Positions 18,294-27,181 of a DNA stretch of 64,000 bases are shown piece after piece. Source of the stretch: Niabella pedocola (GTDB lineage Bacteria > Bacteroidota > Bacteroidia > Chitinophagales > Chitinophagaceae). The notes beneath the pieces are model-generated. The model had not been told where the DNA came from and made no database searches. It saw nothing but the letters and a program-made list of their open reading frames with translations. A program made the position numbers and the translations under genes. How positions within the stretch are numbered: the stretch's first letter is position 1; each line of letters opens with the position of its first letter. Location of the stretch: NCBI RefSeq assembly GCF_021044425.1, contig NZ_JAJNEC010000004.1:558001-622000 (forward strand), read 5' to 3'.

Positions 18294-18636
18294 CTGTTTA
18301 ATTTTTATTTTTAATGATCCGCAGCAATCCGCAAAAAAAATCAGGGCCAGCAGGAAGCGCATCACTCATTTCAAACAATCATTTTTGAGGGTACTAAAAT
18401 AAGCATATTCTGCGGACGGAACAAGGGATGTTTTGTTTTATGCAGGATGGAAAAAAAATAGCGAGCAGCAATCATTCTGATAACGAACGGTTGGTTGCTT
18501 GCCGCTGCTGTGCATGATTCAAGATTTCTTTAACGCAAGGTGTGCTATGCATCCGCAAGGACGCTATGCGGATGTTCTTAATTATTTGATCGGCTTTATC
18601 CTTTTTGAAATTTAAAACCCGGCAACGAAGGATCCT

Positions 18637-18692
18637 GATGGCCGATGTCTGATAGCCGATAGCTGATGGCTAATGGCTGATCGCTGACTGCC
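18637..18692. repeat. Degenerate 7-bp tandem repeat array (GATGGCT type), 8 units
   Basis: Eight units in perfect 7-base register: GATGGCC, GATGTCT, GATAGCC, GATAGCT, GATGGCT, AATGGCT, GATCGCT, GACTGCC. It ends nine bases before the stop codon end of the DUF4855 gene and lies in the roughly 400-bp gap before the sialate esterase; nothing else is recognisable in that gap. Confidence 0.7.
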
Positions 18693-18701
18693 CCCTTGCG
18701 C

Positions 18702-19805
18702 TTATTCCCGTTTACCGCCTTTGCGGCGTTTATAGTAGGCATCTGCCTTTTGCTGGCGTCCAGCAATGATTGTTGCAAGCTTTTGATACAGTGCCTGCAT
18801 CCGCGCATCCTTATGCCCCGCCAGCTTCATGATGCCATCTCCGCCCTCATAGTACGCCATCGCTCCGTTATCAAGAACGTCCTTTTTTTGAAACCCGTCG
18901 ATATATGCGGTTAACCGTCTTTCAAAAGCAGGACGCTCTACACGCATATCAAATTCCAGCTCCATCCCCATGCCATGCTGTTTTGCAAAATCACAGGCTT
19001 CGTCAATACGGCTGTCTGGTACTTTTTCATTAAAGAAATGATTGGGCTGTTGATACGCCGCATCAAAACCCGCCGTCTTCCAGTTGCCATGTCCTTCTGC
19101 TTTCCAGTAAGGAATCCAGTAAAATTTCATTTGTTGAGAACGGATGTATCCGGCAATACGGGGCAGTAACGTTTTGCCACCGGTACTCTGCTCTGCTACC
19201 CAGTAAAAGCCGGCAAGTTCCAGCTGATCCAGTCCTGCTTTGCGCCAGCGGTTCAGCGCATCATCGATATACCATTTACAGGCCTGGAAGCGGCTTTCCT
19301 CGTTATCAAAACTCAGCATTTCCCCGTTCAACATTCCCCAATCCTTTTGATTATGGACCGGCTCCGGCAGTGTGAGCACGACCTTGCGTTTACGAACCGG
19401 TTTTATGCCTTTTTTTACCAGGCCGGAAAGCACATCATTGAGTGCATGAATAGCCTTTCCCTGTTCAAAATTCCGGTCCAGCAGCCAGGACCATTCCTCC
19501 TTGCCTCCATGTTCTTTTTCATAGCCGATGGAATAGTCTTTTCCCTTCCCGTTCTTAAACTCAATAAAGAGAAACCCGTCAAACAAGAAATCGGTCTTCC
19601 TCCCCTGCCGGCGGTACACGTAAGGTGCTATCTGTTCCGCAGACCAGTCCGGCCGATGTACCCCACCCTGGTAAATCAGGGCCAGGTCTGTTATGTAATC
19701 CGTTTGCGGAGAAGCCAGAGGCAGGTAGTGCTGCGCCTGCATCACGGATGGCAGTATGGCTATTCCCAGCGCGATTCCAATTTTCTTTATACAGTTAATG
19801 TTCAT
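18702..19805 (-). CDS. DUF4855 domain-containing secreted protein
   Basis: A 367-residue protein with a signal peptide (IGIALGIAILPSVMQAQ). The body matches the DUF4855 family: TDLALIYQGGVHRPDWSAEQIAPYV, DFLFDGFLFIEF, DALNRWRKAGLDQLELAGFYWVAE, FYWIPYWKAEGHGNWKTAGFD and QQPNHFF. The alternating strands and helices and the conserved acidic and aromatic residues suggest a TIM-barrel glycan-active protein, but no activity is established to my knowledge. The C-terminus is basic (YYKRRKGGKRE). It sits between a decayed fragment and the sialate esterase, consistent with a remodelled glycan-use locus. Confidence 0.75.
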   Translation of the reverse strand: MNINCIKKIGIALGIAILPSVMQAQHYLPLASPQTDYITDLALIYQGGVHRPDWSAEQIAPYVYRRQGRKTDFLFDGFLFIEFKNGKGKDYSIGYEKEHGGKEEWSWLLDRNFEQGKAIHALNDVLSGLVKKGIKPVRKRKVVLTLPEPVHNQKDWGMLNGEMLSFDNEESRFQACKWYIDDALNRWRKAGLDQLELAGFYWVAEQSTGGKTLLPRIAGYIRSQQMKFYWIPYWKAEGHGNWKTAGFDAAYQQPNHFFNEKVPDSRIDEACDFAKQHGMGMELEFDMRVERPAFERRLTAYIDGFQKKDVLDNGAMAYYEGGDGIMKLAGHKDARMQALYQKLATIIAGRQQKADAYYKRRKGGKRE

Positions 19806-19811
19806 TGCTTA

Positions 19812-19950
19812 TTATTTATAGTTGATTTTGCCGCCCCCCGGCGCCAACGGGCGCTTATCCGTACTATACTGCGCCTGATCCGGAGGAAGCCACTTTTTCA
19901 ATACACCAGGATAACGGAGCAGGCCAATGGTACCGGCAACCGGCGTTTCT
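19812..19950 (-). pseudogene. C-terminal fragment of an unknown gene, decayed
   Basis: On the minus strand, a frame ending TAA at 19812 reads as protein-like sequence for about 43 codons (RDIETPVAGTIGLLRYPG, then VLKKWLPPDQAQYSTDKRP), preceded by an in-frame stop and with another protein-like frame just upstream. There is no usable start. It looks like the tail of a lost gene directly before the DUF4855 gene. The family is not recognised. Confidence 0.3.
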
Positions 19951-20040
19951 ATGTCCCGGCTTTTTGCGGTTTATAAACAGCCGGGCATGCCTTTTATTAA
20001 CCGGTTCTTATCGCAAGCCCAACCTGATCCGGTGGCACAC

Positions 20041-20327
20041 CACCGTTATTTCAAATAAAAAAATAAATATAGTCTCCATTCATTTATAAAAAAAATTATA
20101 AATATGGAGCAGATCTATTGTCACTGAAACCGCTATGATGATTCGTAATGAAAGCAGCACGAGAGCGGGTTACACCCTGTCAGCGCATCCGCCTGCGCCG
20201 CATGTATCCCGGTATAATAGCTACTGCATTTTACCTTATAATAACGAAAAGTTTTTAAAATTTTTTATTAATTAATCATATTTGCAGCACGATAACGGGC
20301 TTTTATAACGGGGCACAAAACATCCAT
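20041..20327. other. Upstream region of the sugar porter
   Basis: Mostly A/T-rich. A CATATTTG sequence at about 20277-20284 is one base off the TAnnTTTG consensus and lies about 43 bases before the ATG; it is the best promoter candidate. Confidence 0.35.
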
Positions 20328-21680
20328 ATGAACCGACATATCCTTTTGATCAGTATTACCGTTGCCCTTGGAGGGCTGCTTTTTGGCTTTGACACGGCTG
20401 TGATCTCCGGCACACTTACCGACCTGGAACGGGTCTTTCACCTGGATGAAACCACGCTCGGATGGGTGGTTAGTGCTGCCCTGGTGGGTTGTGTGATCGG
20501 CGCACTCTTTGTAGGGAACCTGGCCGACCGGTTTGGCAGAAAGCCGCTGCTGCTCCTCTCCGCTCTTTTATTCCTGATCTGTGCCATCGGTTCGGGCCGG
20601 TCCCAAAGCGCCCAAATGCTGGTATTCTTCCGGATCATCGGAGGTGTTGCCGTGGGTATAGCGTCGGTGATCTGTCCTATTTATATTTCAGAGATTGCTC
20701 CAGCCAAAGAAAGGGGGCGGCTTACGATGATGCAACAGATCACGATTGTGATGGGTATCCTGCTGGCCTTCGCCTCCAACTGGATCATCGCCAACACCCG
20801 TATCGCCGGCGATTGGTTTCATACGGCCGCAGACAATCACTGGCGGCTGATGTTTGAAGCACAGATCATTCCTGCCATTATTTTCTTTATCGGCCTCCTG
20901 CCGGTACCCGAAAGCCCCCGCTGGTTGCTCACCCGCAATAACGAAACAAAGGCGATCCGTACCCTCCGGTTATTTTACCGTGCGGAAGAAATCAACGCCG
21001 TATTACAACATGTTAAAAACCATATCAGCGGCTCTGGTGCTCAAAAAACAAACTGGAAGGAAGTTGTTGCGCCCCAAAACCGGAAGCGCCTGCTGATCGG
21101 GATCACGTTTGCGGGCATTGCCCAGCTTACCGGCATCAATATTATCTTTTACTATGCGCCTAAAATATTTGAACAAACGCAAACCGGAAGCAGCATCCTG
21201 TTTCAAACAGTGCTTACCGGCATCATCAACCTGCTATTTACCCTGCTGGCGCTTTTGTTTATCGATAAACTGGGGCGAAAAAAACTCATGCTTTTCGGAT
21301 CATTGGCAATGGCCGTTTCGATGGCAGTGCTAAGTATCCTCTTTTACAGGAATACCCTCAACAATTATTTTGTGTTGGTGCTTATTCTACTGTATATCGC
21401 TTTTTTTGCCGTATCCTGGGGAGCCACTATCTGGGTATATATTGCCGAAATCTTTCCGAACAGCATCCGCGGTACCGCCAGCTCTATTGCTACTTTTGCC
21501 AACTGGGGCATGAACTTCCTGGTTTCACTTACCTTTCCCATACTGTTAGCCCGGCTCGGCGGTGCGGGTACGTTTGGACTGTATGCCCTATTTAATTTCA
21601 TTTCATTCCTATTTGTTTATAAATTTATATTTGAAACAAAGGGCGTTTCACTCGAAGAAATTGAATCCATCCAGGTGTGA
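20328..21680 (+). CDS. Sugar porter family MFS transporter
   Basis: A 450-residue proton-coupled sugar transporter with 12 predicted membrane helices. It shows the sugar-porter signatures: GFDTAVISGTL in helix 1, NLADRFGRKPLLL after helix 2, PESPRWLLTR after helix 6, ITGINIIFYYAPKIFE in helix 7, DKLGRKKLM after helix 8, and FETKGVSLEEIE after helix 12 (a PETKG variant). It moves a monosaccharide such as glucose, xylose or galactose across the inner membrane; which one cannot be told. The ROK regulator follows on the same strand 163 bp downstream and may sense the imported sugar. Confidence 0.92.
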   Translation: MNRHILLISITVALGGLLFGFDTAVISGTLTDLERVFHLDETTLGWVVSAALVGCVIGALFVGNLADRFGRKPLLLLSALLFLICAIGSGRSQSAQMLVFFRIIGGVAVGIASVICPIYISEIAPAKERGRLTMMQQITIVMGILLAFASNWIIANTRIAGDWFHTAADNHWRLMFEAQIIPAIIFFIGLLPVPESPRWLLTRNNETKAIRTLRLFYRAEEINAVLQHVKNHISGSGAQKTNWKEVVAPQNRKRLLIGITFAGIAQLTGINIIFYYAPKIFEQTQTGSSILFQTVLTGIINLLFTLLALLFIDKLGRKKLMLFGSLAMAVSMAVLSILFYRNTLNNYFVLVLILLYIAFFAVSWGATIWVYIAEIFPNSIRGTASSIATFANWGMNFLVSLTFPILLARLGGAGTFGLYALFNFISFLFVYKFIFETKGVSLEEIESIQV

Positions 21681-21843
21681 TCCGATGCTTTTGCGATCCA
21701 CCGCGTATACTGCAGAAATGTTGAAACGGTGGCTCCGGTGCAGCAGTTAAGAGACAGTGGGGCCTATCGTTCCGGCGTTTATAAATTGCAATTCGCCGGA
21801 GCCGAATAAACGATCACGGCGCGTTTTAAAACGCAGGTATAAA

Positions 21844-23076
21844 ATGAAACAGAAACAACCCATGGCGAAGAAGAAAAAGGAATACGATTTTTTTTCTGAT
21901 GAACGATCCACCGGAGTGGCTTACAAAAACAAGTCGCGGAAAAGAAAGATCATCAATTACCTGGATAAAAATGGGGAAACCATCATCGCTGAGCTGGCGC
22001 AGGCCATTAACATCAGCACTCCAAAAACCACCAGTCTTATCAATGAACTGATTGACGAAGGATTGATCAGTGACTATGGCAAGGTAGATTCAACCGGCGG
22101 ACGGCCGGCCAGTACATATGGTCTTGTTGCAGACTCCTGCTTCTTTATCGGTATCGACGTAAAACAATACTACGTAAACATTGGCCTGCTCGATTTTCAA
22201 AAGAACCTCCGGAAAGCAAATATGAAAACCCCATTCCTGCTTGAAAACAACGAGGCATCGCTGAACAGCCTGATCAAACTGGTCAGGGATTTTATAAAAA
22301 CCGCAAACATCGATAAGCATAAGATCCTGTCGCTTTGTGTAAACCTGGGTGGCCGCATCAATACCAATAGCGGCGTTAGTTACAGCTATTTTCATTTTAA
22401 TGACCAGCCACTGAGTGCCGTGCTTGAAAAACAACTGGGCATTAAAAGTTTTATTGAGAACGACTCCCGTGCCATGGCCTACGGCGAGTTTCATAAGGGT
22501 ATTGTAAACAATGAAAAGAACGTGTTATTCATGAACCTCGATTACGGGCTTGGATTGGGCATTATGATCGAAGGTCAGGTATATTACGGAAAATCCGGTT
22601 TTAGCGGGGAGATCGGCCATATCCCATTCTTTAATAACGAAATCATGTGCCATTGCGGCAAAAAAGGATGCCTTGAAACAGAAGCCTCGGGCATTGCATT
22701 ATTGCGACTGTTTAAAGAAAAAATGGTCGAGGGAATCAGATCCAGTATCAGCTCTCAAAAAGATATCCGGTTAAACGATATCATCGACGCTGCCAAAAAC
22801 GAAGACATGCTGTCTATTGACCTGCTGGCGGCCATCGGGGAAAAAATTGGCAGAGGAATCGCTGTGCTCATCAATATCCTGAACGTTGAAATGGTAATCC
22901 TAGGCGGCCCCCTGGCTTCCACCGGCGATTATATTTATCTTCCCGTTAAAGCGGCCCTGAATAAATACTCGTTAAATCTTGTAAGCCAGGATACCCAACT
23001 GGTGTTATCCGAACTGGAAGAAAAAGCGGGCCTGGTTGGTGGCTGCCTTATCGCCCGGAACAAGCTGTTGTTATAA
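21844..23076 (+). CDS. ROK family transcriptional regulator
   Basis: A 410-residue NagC/Mlc/XylR-like repressor. After a basic N-terminus comes a winged helix-turn-helix (about 25-85: KIINYLDKNGETIIAELA, INISTPKTTSLINELIDEGLI), then the ROK sugar-binding domain with GIDVKQYYVNIGLLD, ENDSRAMAYGE, GEIGHIPF, the zinc motif CHCGKKGCLE near 268-278, and VILGGPLA. The start at 21844 was chosen; the frame is open 29 codons further upstream but without conserved residues. It probably responds to a sugar and controls the neighbouring porter and perhaps the GMC modules; this is inference from position. Confidence 0.88.
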   Translation: MKQKQPMAKKKKEYDFFSDERSTGVAYKNKSRKRKIINYLDKNGETIIAELAQAINISTPKTTSLINELIDEGLISDYGKVDSTGGRPASTYGLVADSCFFIGIDVKQYYVNIGLLDFQKNLRKANMKTPFLLENNEASLNSLIKLVRDFIKTANIDKHKILSLCVNLGGRINTNSGVSYSYFHFNDQPLSAVLEKQLGIKSFIENDSRAMAYGEFHKGIVNNEKNVLFMNLDYGLGLGIMIEGQVYYGKSGFSGEIGHIPFFNNEIMCHCGKKGCLETEASGIALLRLFKEKMVEGIRSSISSQKDIRLNDIIDAAKNEDMLSIDLLAAIGEKIGRGIAVLINILNVEMVILGGPLASTGDYIYLPVKAALNKYSLNLVSQDTQLVLSELEEKAGLVGGCLIARNKLLL

Positions 23077-23101
23077 AGTACGAGGTTATTTAAAATAACT
23101 C

Positions 23102-23311
23102 ATGTGGAATCTAATTGTAACGGTATGCTGCCGTTGCGGCTCCCGGGGCTTTCGCAGCGCAAAATCTACTTTATATGATGCGAACCAGAATACAGGCAGC
23201 CATTCTAAACAGGAACCACGTATGTGGCGCCTTGACGGTGACAATGGCCGGACCTGGTCTACCCCAAAACATAAAACGTCATACCTGAACATCCGCCCCG
23301 AAGCTTATTAA
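23102..23311 (+). pseudogene. Possible remnant of a BNR/Asp-box (sialidase-like) protein
   Basis: A short frame of 69 codons ends in TAA at 23309-23311. Its second half, MWRLDGDNGRTWSTPKHKT, contains a DNGRTW element like the Asp-box of sialidases (xDxGxTW). The rest is not recognised and no full domain is present, so it is more likely a leftover than a working gene. Confidence 0.25.
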
Positions 23312-24363
23312 ACCGGTTGTTTCCTGCTTTCTTTTTCTGCGGATTCCATGATCTCCCGGATGCGGATCTGTGCACCATTTTTTTGCTTGCTGATCTCTGC
23401 GGCTTCCATAAAAGCGATAGCCCCGATCGTTTGTTCTTTGGCCACTGGAGATCGGCCGGTTTTAAAAAAATCGATAATCGCAGACACCAGTGGCGCATAA
23501 CCGGTAAAATCGCCAAGTGTTGCACGCTGCCCTCCCGCCCCATATACATAGCCGCCAAAGCTCCAGGAATTATTGCGCAACCCTCTCAGGGTTCCGATCC
23601 GCTGATCATCCCAAATGCCCACCACCATATCCGACAGGGGGGTGTAGGTGCGCGCAACCGTTCTGCAATCTGCACCCAGTAAGGTATATAACATTTCCAC
23701 GCCGTGTACGCCATACCAGAAAAGATCCGGATGCGTAGGTTCAACCGGTGTTGGTGAAAACACATCTGCAGCGATCACCTTTCCGATCTTTCCCTGAACG
23801 ATTTCCTGCACGGAAGGTATATAACGAAGCGTTGATGAAGAGAACACCGGAACCTTGTATTTTTCCGCAGCCCGGTAAATGGAAAGCGTATCCTTCAAAG
23901 AGGCGGCAATCGGTTTGTCGATAAACATGGGCTTTCCGGCCCTGAAAACAGGCAGTGCCTGCTCCAGGTGCAGGCGCCCGTCATTGGTCTCCAGCATAAC
24001 CAGGTCAACCAACGGTATTAATTCACTGATCGAATTTACGATCGCTACTCCCTGGGCTTTTATCGCTTCCGTATTCCGCGGGATCATGTCGATGCTGGAG
24101 CGGATGTCTTTACTGCCTCTCGGGGTGGCCGCTACGATCTTAAATCCGCCCAGCGCTGCCGGTGCATCGGGGGCATTTAATAACCGGGCAAATGCCGGGC
24201 CGTGCTCGGTATCCAGCCCTATTACACCAATTCTTTTTCCTGCAGGGGTATCCCCGTGTATCGGTTGCAACGTTAATGTACGGGCCTTTAAACCCAGCGC
24301 CATCCCGGCTCCGGCCAATGTAGCATTTTTTATAAAAGTGCGCCGGCTGCCTGTATGATCCAT
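23308..24363 (-). CDS. Gfo/Idh/MocA family oxidoreductase, Tat-exported
   Basis: A 351-residue NAD(P)-dependent oxidoreductase. The start at 24363 gives a twin-arginine signal GSRRTFIKNATLAGAGMALG; the frame is open further upstream but that would overlap the next gene. The Rossmann motif is modified (IGVIGLDTEHGPAFARLL), followed by FIDKPIAASLKDTL, the EKP-like cofactor motif with D for E. The C-terminal domain carries GVHGVEMLYTLLG. Exported members of this family act on sugars or keto-sugars in the periplasm. It lies downstream of the second GMC pair in the same direction, with 49 bp between, so it is probably the third gene of that operon. Confidence 0.83.
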   Translation of the reverse strand: MDHTGSRRTFIKNATLAGAGMALGLKARTLTLQPIHGDTPAGKRIGVIGLDTEHGPAFARLLNAPDAPAALGGFKIVAATPRGSKDIRSSIDMIPRNTEAIKAQGVAIVNSISELIPLVDLVMLETNDGRLHLEQALPVFRAGKPMFIDKPIAASLKDTLSIYRAAEKYKVPVFSSSTLRYIPSVQEIVQGKIGKVIAADVFSPTPVEPTHPDLFWYGVHGVEMLYTLLGADCRTVARTYTPLSDMVVGIWDDQRIGTLRGLRNNSWSFGGYVYGAGGQRATLGDFTGYAPLVSAIIDFFKTGRSPVAKEQTIGAIAFMEAAEISKQKNGAQIRIREIMESAEKESRKQPV

Positions 24364-24412
24364 ATCGATGTTTTTATTTAAAAAAAATGTATCGTTGCTG
24401 CACATGCTGCTG

Positions 24413-24976
24413 CTAAGCAAACGATTTATCGCCAGGCTTAAACGGTATATCCCCTTCGAATTTACCGGGCACGGGCACATACCGCAATGCTTTTGTAACA
24501 CCTACTTCTGAAGTAAAATAACCGGTAATGATCAGTCCCTTTATTGTTGCATAATAATGTTTGGGCGGATCTTCCGGCTTAGCGGGCTTATAGGTTCCGA
24601 TCTGGGCGTCGAGGAATAACATAACGGATCGCTTTTCCTCATCAGTAAGCGCATCAAAACGTTGCCCCGTTTTCTGGCGAACCGCTTCCCGGAACCGGTT
24701 CATCCCTTCTAAAAAGAAAACCTGATCCTGTTTACGAAAACAATCGGTTACAATGGTCTGAATATAATCGCCTACCCGAGCGGCCGCTGCTCCGGGCACG
24801 CCGGGCGTTGCGGGCAGCAGGGCCTCTCCAACCTGGTCCAGCAGCTTTATGTCTTCCCTGTTTAAAATACCGGTGCCCTGTTCCGGTTTATTGCAGCCGG
24901 TGAGTACTCCTGAAAATTCCACGGCAGTGCCTCCTGCCAGCAAACTCAATAACGAAATAGCTTTTCTTCTGCGCAT
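24413..24976 (-). CDS. Gluconate 2-dehydrogenase subunit 3 family, lipoprotein (second copy)
   Basis: A 187-residue small subunit like the one at 11280-11939. The N-terminus is basic (MRRRKAIS) with a hydrophobic stretch and a lipobox VLTGC, Cys28, the same position as in the first copy. Conserved blocks are LLPATPGVPGAAAARVGDYIQTIVTDCFR and GYFTSEVGVTKALRYVPVPGKFEGD. It lacks the long charged insert of the first copy. It starts 13 bp after the second GMC gene, so the two form a tight unit and the protein should anchor the flavin subunit outside the cytoplasmic membrane. Confidence 0.84.
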   Translation of the reverse strand: MRRRKAISLLSLLAGGTAVEFSGVLTGCNKPEQGTGILNREDIKLLDQVGEALLPATPGVPGAAAARVGDYIQTIVTDCFRKQDQVFFLEGMNRFREAVRQKTGQRFDALTDEEKRSVMLFLDAQIGTYKPAKPEDPPKHYYATIKGLIITGYFTSEVGVTKALRYVPVPGKFEGDIPFKPGDKSFA

Positions 24977-24989
24977 CTTATCGATGATA

Positions 24990-26693
24990 TTAAAGGTTCC
25001 CTTTTTTTAGTTCCGCTACCGCATGATCGACAGCCCGCGCGGTAATCGCCATAAACGTTAACGACGGGTTCTGCGTACTGGTAGATACCATGCAGGCGCC
25101 ATCGGTAACCAGTACATTCGGACAATGATGCAACTGGTTCCATTTATTCAGTAAAGAGGTTGCAGGATCCTTGCCCATCCGCACGCCACCAACTTCATGA
25201 ATATCCAGGCCGGGAGCCTGTTTTGTATCCGTTGCCGCAATGTTCTTTGCTCCGGCAGTTTCCAGCATTTCCGCTCCTGTATCTAAAAAATCCTTCAGCA
25301 GGCGCTCGTCATTTTCATCATACCCCACGGAAGTGATCAGTTGTGGTATACCCCAGGGATCGACCTGATCCTTGCTAAGGCGTACGTGATTGGTTTCTTT
25401 AGGTATGGTTTCCCCCTGCATCATCATAAATACGTTCCATCCCCCGGGATCTGCTATGGCCGTTTTAAACGCCGCTCCGGCCTGATCACCGCCAACTGCA
25501 TGCCCCCACCCGCTTCGTGCGGCACTGAAGAACACCATATAGCCACGCTGAAAATCGGTCTCCTGCCGGTGCACGTTCCGGAAATTCGGCATCATCACCG
25601 CGCAGGGTCTTTTGCCGGAATAATAACGGTCTTCCATGCCTTCCAGGGAAGCATACAGATGTCCCCTGTAATTATGAAAGGCAATGTATTTTCCCAGCAG
25701 GCCATTATCGTTGCCCAGGCCATTCGGGAACCTTCTTGAAGTAGAGTTTAAAAGGATCAGGTTCGTGCTTAGTGTAGATGCATTGACAAAAATAATTTTC
25801 GCAAAATACTCCGTTATCTTTTTTGTGTGCGCATCAATAACGCGAACGCCGGTTGCTTTTCCTTTTGCATCGTCATAAATGATGGAATGCACGATGGAAT
25901 CTGGCTTCAATGTAAGATTTCCTGTTTTTGCAGCCCATGGAAGCGTGGAAGCATTGGAGCTGAAATAACCACCGAAGGGGCATCCCCGTTGACAGAGATG
26001 TCTTGCCTGACATTGCATCCGTCCCTGATCTTTATGTACCTGTTGGGGTGCCGTAAGATGTGCACAGCGGCCAATGATCACATTCCGGTCGCGGTGACGG
26101 GCTTCGATCTTCACACGCATCGATTGCTCCGCCCGGTTCATTTCCCAGGGAGGCAGAAACTCCCCGTCCGGAAGCGTATCCAGACCATCCCTGTTGCCGC
26201 TGATGCCGGCGAACAATTCCACATGACTGTACCAGGGTGCCAGTTCTTCATAGGTAAAGGGCCATTCGACCGCAAAACCGTCCCTTGCGGGGCCTTCAAA
26301 ATCATACCGGCTCCATCGCTGCGTTTGCCGTGCCCACATCAGCGACTTACCGCCCACCTGGTCTGGCCGGATCCAGTCAAAAGGCTTTTCCTGGATATAC
26401 GGCTGATCCTTGTCTTTCAGAAAAAAATGGGCCGCGGTTTCATCATACGCATAGCATCGCGCGGCAATCGGGTTCTCTTCCAGTACTTTCAGCGGGAGCC
26501 TTCCCCTGTGTGGAAATTCCCAGGGTGCCTTCATCGCCGTTGGATAATCCTTTATATGTTTTACATCTTTTCCCCGGTCCAGTACCAGGGTCTTTAATCC
26601 TTTATCACAAAGTTCTTTTGCGGCCCATCCGCCGCTGATTCCCGAGCCTACAACAATGGTATCAAAAACATGTTCCGGATTCTGCTCATTCAT
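24990..26693 (-). CDS. GMC family FAD-dependent oxidoreductase (second copy)
   Basis: A 567-residue GMC dehydrogenase paralogous to that at 11993-13675. The FAD motif is VVGSGISGGWAAKEL; the Cys-rich stretch CQARHLCQRGCPFGG and the terminal NPSLTFMAITARAVDHA match the first copy block by block. The other catalytic-region segment is DIHEVGGVRMG. I chose the ATG at 26693 over an upstream in-frame start at 26732. Substrate unknown; C3 oxidation of a sugar or glycoside is the family-based guess. The two copies differ clearly in sequence, so they probably act on different substrates. Confidence 0.88.
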   Translation of the reverse strand: MNEQNPEHVFDTIVVGSGISGGWAAKELCDKGLKTLVLDRGKDVKHIKDYPTAMKAPWEFPHRGRLPLKVLEENPIAARCYAYDETAAHFFLKDKDQPYIQEKPFDWIRPDQVGGKSLMWARQTQRWSRYDFEGPARDGFAVEWPFTYEELAPWYSHVELFAGISGNRDGLDTLPDGEFLPPWEMNRAEQSMRVKIEARHRDRNVIIGRCAHLTAPQQVHKDQGRMQCQARHLCQRGCPFGGYFSSNASTLPWAAKTGNLTLKPDSIVHSIIYDDAKGKATGVRVIDAHTKKITEYFAKIIFVNASTLSTNLILLNSTSRRFPNGLGNDNGLLGKYIAFHNYRGHLYASLEGMEDRYYSGKRPCAVMMPNFRNVHRQETDFQRGYMVFFSAARSGWGHAVGGDQAGAAFKTAIADPGGWNVFMMMQGETIPKETNHVRLSKDQVDPWGIPQLITSVGYDENDERLLKDFLDTGAEMLETAGAKNIAATDTKQAPGLDIHEVGGVRMGKDPATSLLNKWNQLHHCPNVLVTDGACMVSTSTQNPSLTFMAITARAVDHAVAELKKGNL

Positions 26694-26831
26694 TACAATC
26701 GTTTTAACAGTATCATCTGCAGCAACCTGCATCGCGGGTATGCATACCTATTTTTAAACCCGCTCTAAGTTAATCATCATTTTAAAAACACAGCGGTTAC
26801 CCATTCATTCACCTGCCTGTTGCTGATTTTC

Positions 26832-27090
26832 TTAAGCGTTTCCTATATCGATACCATCCTCCTTTACGAAAACAACCTTTCCATTTCCGCCCTTCAAGAT
26901 CAGTAACCCTTCGCCGATACAGCTTCCGTATCCAACCCGTTCCGGGTATTCCGGATTCTTAAAATGACTCCTGGTATAGTTGTGTATTCTCTAAAACCAG
27001 TTCGGGCATCTTTCAGAACCAGTGAGCTGGTACCCTTTGGCAGCCATACCAGCGTTTCCATATGCACCCAGCGTAACCGTTGCAGACAAA
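26832..27090 (-). pseudogene. Decayed C-terminal gene fragment in the gap before GMC copy 2
   Basis: On the minus strand two frames look protein-like in turn: METLVWLPKGTSSLVLKDAR, and then in another frame NPEYPERVGYGSCIGEGLLI followed by LKGGNGKVVFVKEDGIDIGN up to a TAA at 26832. The switch of frame and an internal stop suggest a broken gene. Family not recognised. It fills most of the roughly 490-bp gap between the GMC gene and the GlxA regulator. Confidence 0.3.
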
Positions 27091-27181
27091 TTTAGCAATA
27101 TTTTTACTTTCGAATAATTGCTTTTAAAAATAAATTAATAAGTAGAACCGATTCATTTTCTCTGGCGCATGGATATCCAAA

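Noticed and set aside
24363..24501. Longer N-terminus of the Gfo/Idh/MocA protein
   Set aside because: It would overlap the end of the upstream small-subunit gene and place 46 residues before the twin-arginine signal.
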